From NCBI GenBank assembly GCA_032164295.1, contig JAJHTX010000007.1:1276501-1340500 (forward strand): 64,000 nt of DNA, read 5' to 3'. Below the pieces are notes generated by a model. The model was not told the DNA's origin. It did no database searches and saw only the letters and a list, made by a program, of their open reading frames with translations. The DNA is from Inonotus obliquus. Taxonomy: Eukaryota; Basidiomycota; Agaricomycetes; Hymenochaetales; Hymenochaetaceae. Shown here piece by piece: positions 62,515 to 64,000 of this stretch (position 1 is its first letter; each line of letters opens with the position of its first letter). The translations under genes were made by a program, and so were the position numbers.

Positions 62515-63221
62515 ATGACTTCTTTCATCATAGACGCTCACATAGATCGTCCTATACCTGAAAATTGGAGACAAGAAATGGACACTTGCCCTTTCTGTCG
62601 GATAATCTACAAGGGAGCCAATTCATATAATGTATATGAGAATGACAAGGTTATTGCTATCCTAGGTGGGTAGTTTCTCACTATAAAACTCGGTTTTGTG
62701 CTTATCGCCAGAGAATTATGAGATATTGCTCCTCTGAGGCCCGGACATGTGTTGGTGATACCTAAAGAACATTACTCGAATTTATCTGAATTACCGGAAG
62801 ATCTTGCTGGAGCTTTGGGAAAGGCTGTTTCGAAGGTTGCAAGAGCGTTGACACAAGGTTCATAGATTGTTTGATAAGTACGTGTGTAGTCCCGGATGTT
62901 GACCTGGTTATTTTAGCGATGAATAATAATGGCCTCAATGTCGTGTGCAATCAGGAGTACGCTCAGGCGGTGTTGCATGTAAGAGCCCTCCGATTATCTT
63001 TTGGAAGTGTTCTTTTATTATTATTCAAGGTCCATTATCACATTATACCAGCTCCGACATTCGAAGCTACTTCAAAAATTTCGGTCCTCCCTACTACAGA
63101 GGAAAGGATAAGGACGCCTTTAACTCATAATGAGATGTTTAAAAGGGAGTTCGAGGCACGAGGGGAGCTGGATGATGACGAGGCGATTGAGCTTGTTCAG
63201 AGGATCAAGTCGAAGCTTTAG
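62515..63221 (+). CDS. HIT-family nucleotide hydrolase/transferase
   Basis: Histidine-triad protein, Hint-like branch. It begins MTSFIIDAHIDRP, with a CPFCRIIYKG zinc/branch motif. It continues NVYENDKVIAIL to DIAPLRPGHVLVIPKEHYSN, then NGLNVVCNQEYAQAV and the triad LHVHYHIIPAP (HxHxH); the triad is split by an intron after its first His. Four exons (62515-62665, 62723-62857, 62917-62978, 63030-63221) close to 179 residues. The C-terminal 45 residues are charged and family-variable. Intron ends are ordinary GT..AG. The substrate (AMP-lysine, AMP-N-type or dinucleotide) cannot be told from sequence. Confidence 0.93.
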
Positions 63222-64000
63222 GTAATACTTTTATGGTATTTCATAATGGCTGGTGAGCATTCTAGACGACGCACGAGAGATTATGGAGATGTCTATCAGA
63301 TGTTGATCGTAAAACCGAAAGCAGGGATGTCGGGTCTTTTGAATAGACTGATCTATACCACGATGTAGGTCTTTACTTACTTGGACGCCGGGTTCGCCGA
63401 GCACCGCAGACAGCACTTCTTGATGTGAAAGATTTCGGATATTTATTAGTTCGGGGCGCATTGTTTTTGTCCTATCTGCTAAGAAGCATGTCGGCTGGCA
63501 GAGCGGTCTCGGCCCTTGTCCCGAAAGACCCAAAGAATGGGTATCTCATAACATGATCCCATAGCGGTACAAGAAAAGTGGCTTCAAGTTCGGGAGAAGG
63601 AGACGCCCCCCGGTGTGATCCGTTCCTCTTGAGGAGCAAGTTCGTTGGCACTGCCTTTGAAAACTTCTTTTGTTGCTTGGTTTCACTGGTATAGGGTCTG
63701 ATACTTCGAAGTAGAAAATCCGTTCAGTTACTCACAAAGAATTATGTTAAGAGCCCTGATTAACCAAAAGTAAACCAATGAACCTTGGTTATTTACAGCA
63801 TGACGTGCAGCTGAGCAGTCTGCGGCGGTGATTCTATTAACTGCGGTCGTTTGCTACCCCAAGCGAAGTGTGATTGAGGATTATTGAATAGACTTTGTGC
63901 CTCGAGCGCTTGGGTGCTGTCATTACCGAGCTCAATTGCGTACCAAGTCTGAGCTAGGTTCGCCCAAGCTCGTACACCTCGTTCACTAAGAGTAGATCAA
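63222..64000. other. Right-edge intergenic DNA; possible decayed organellar LSU rRNA
   Basis: No convincing gene. From about 63575 to 63960 the + strand has several words in the same order as bacterial-type 23S rRNA as I remember it: ttcgggagaagg, gtatagggtctga, ggcggtg..ctattaactgcggtc, then aagcgaa, and gctgtc..accgagctca. This could be a nuclear copy of mitochondrial large-subunit rRNA, but the conserved gacggaaagacc is absent. On the minus strand a 60-codon frame from 63461 has a good GT donor after 27 codons but no recognised product. Confidence 0.3.

Noticed and set aside
63231..63461. Small minus-strand gene starting at 63461
   Set aside because: The start looks protein-like and a good donor follows, but the nearest acceptor would give a 28-nt intron and no product is recognised.
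63483..63560. tRNA-like A box (tggcagagcgg)
   Set aside because: No matching B box at the right distance, no acceptor-stem partner, and the D-stem does not pair.

Overview
The window is nuclear DNA of a basidiomycete fungus, most likely an agaricomycete. Genes are close together and are cut by many short introns (about 50-65 nt) with GT..AG ends and ctnA-type branch sequences. The proteins read as typical fungal orthologues, and there are no bacterial operon features. Gene models below were joined by hand from splice sites. Where I summed the exons, the reading frame closed exactly; this is stated in the entry.

Layout. 1-2438 (-): 5' part of a Pex8-like peroxisomal import gene, running off the left edge. 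2619-4328 (+): NUF2. 4650-6033 (+): mitochondrial NAD+/nucleotide carrier (YIA6 type). 6421-8076 (-): CitE/CLYBL-like lyase with a microsatellite in an intron. 8243-10979 (+): Cwf19. 12414-13865 (+): single-pass membrane protein. 13866-16872: 3 kb of simple-sequence intergenic DNA. 16873-17430 (-): Rsa3. 18814-20589 (+): type II membrane glycosyltransferase-like protein. 20953-22121 (+): STYX-like pseudophosphatase. 22393-23929 (-): Hut1/SLC35B1 transporter. 24182-24685 (+): DUF427. 24807-28556 (-): DHX16/Prp2 helicase. 28770-30023 (+): MAK16. 30101-30845 (-): guanylate kinase. 31289-32890 (+): ZNG1/CobW. 33121-36961 (+): EFL1/Ria1. 37187-41750 (+): SH3-WW-RasGEF (Cdc25). 42411-43117 (-): endosulfine (Igo). 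43501-46119 (-): unrecognised acidic protein. 46316-50278 (+): PKC1. 50727-51140 (-): DASH subunit Dad1. 51377-52472 (+): unrecognised protein. 52935-54316 and 54607-56030 (-): tandem SDR pair. 56334-57879 (-): Set5-like SET protein. 58470-60777 (+): NADPH-P450 reductase. 61078-62337 (+): She9/Mdm33. 62515-63221 (+): HIT protein. 63222-64000: no confident gene, possible decayed organellar rRNA.

The content is mainly housekeeping: kinetochore (NUF2, DAD1), splicing (Cwf19, DHX16), ribosome assembly (RSA3, MAK16, EFL1), signalling (RasGEF, PKC1, endosulfine, STYX) and mitochondrial functions (carrier, CLYBL, She9). Many genes are in head-to-head pairs with 150-600 bp shared promoters. I see no gene cluster that forms a new multi-gene system. 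The items most worth attention are two predicted loss-of-catalysis events (STYX-like and the downstream SDR copy), unusual exon structures (10-nt and 16-nt microexons, two GC-AG introns, a start codon alone in its coding exon), two conserved-looking but unrecognised proteins, and a possible mitochondrial rRNA remnant at the right edge.
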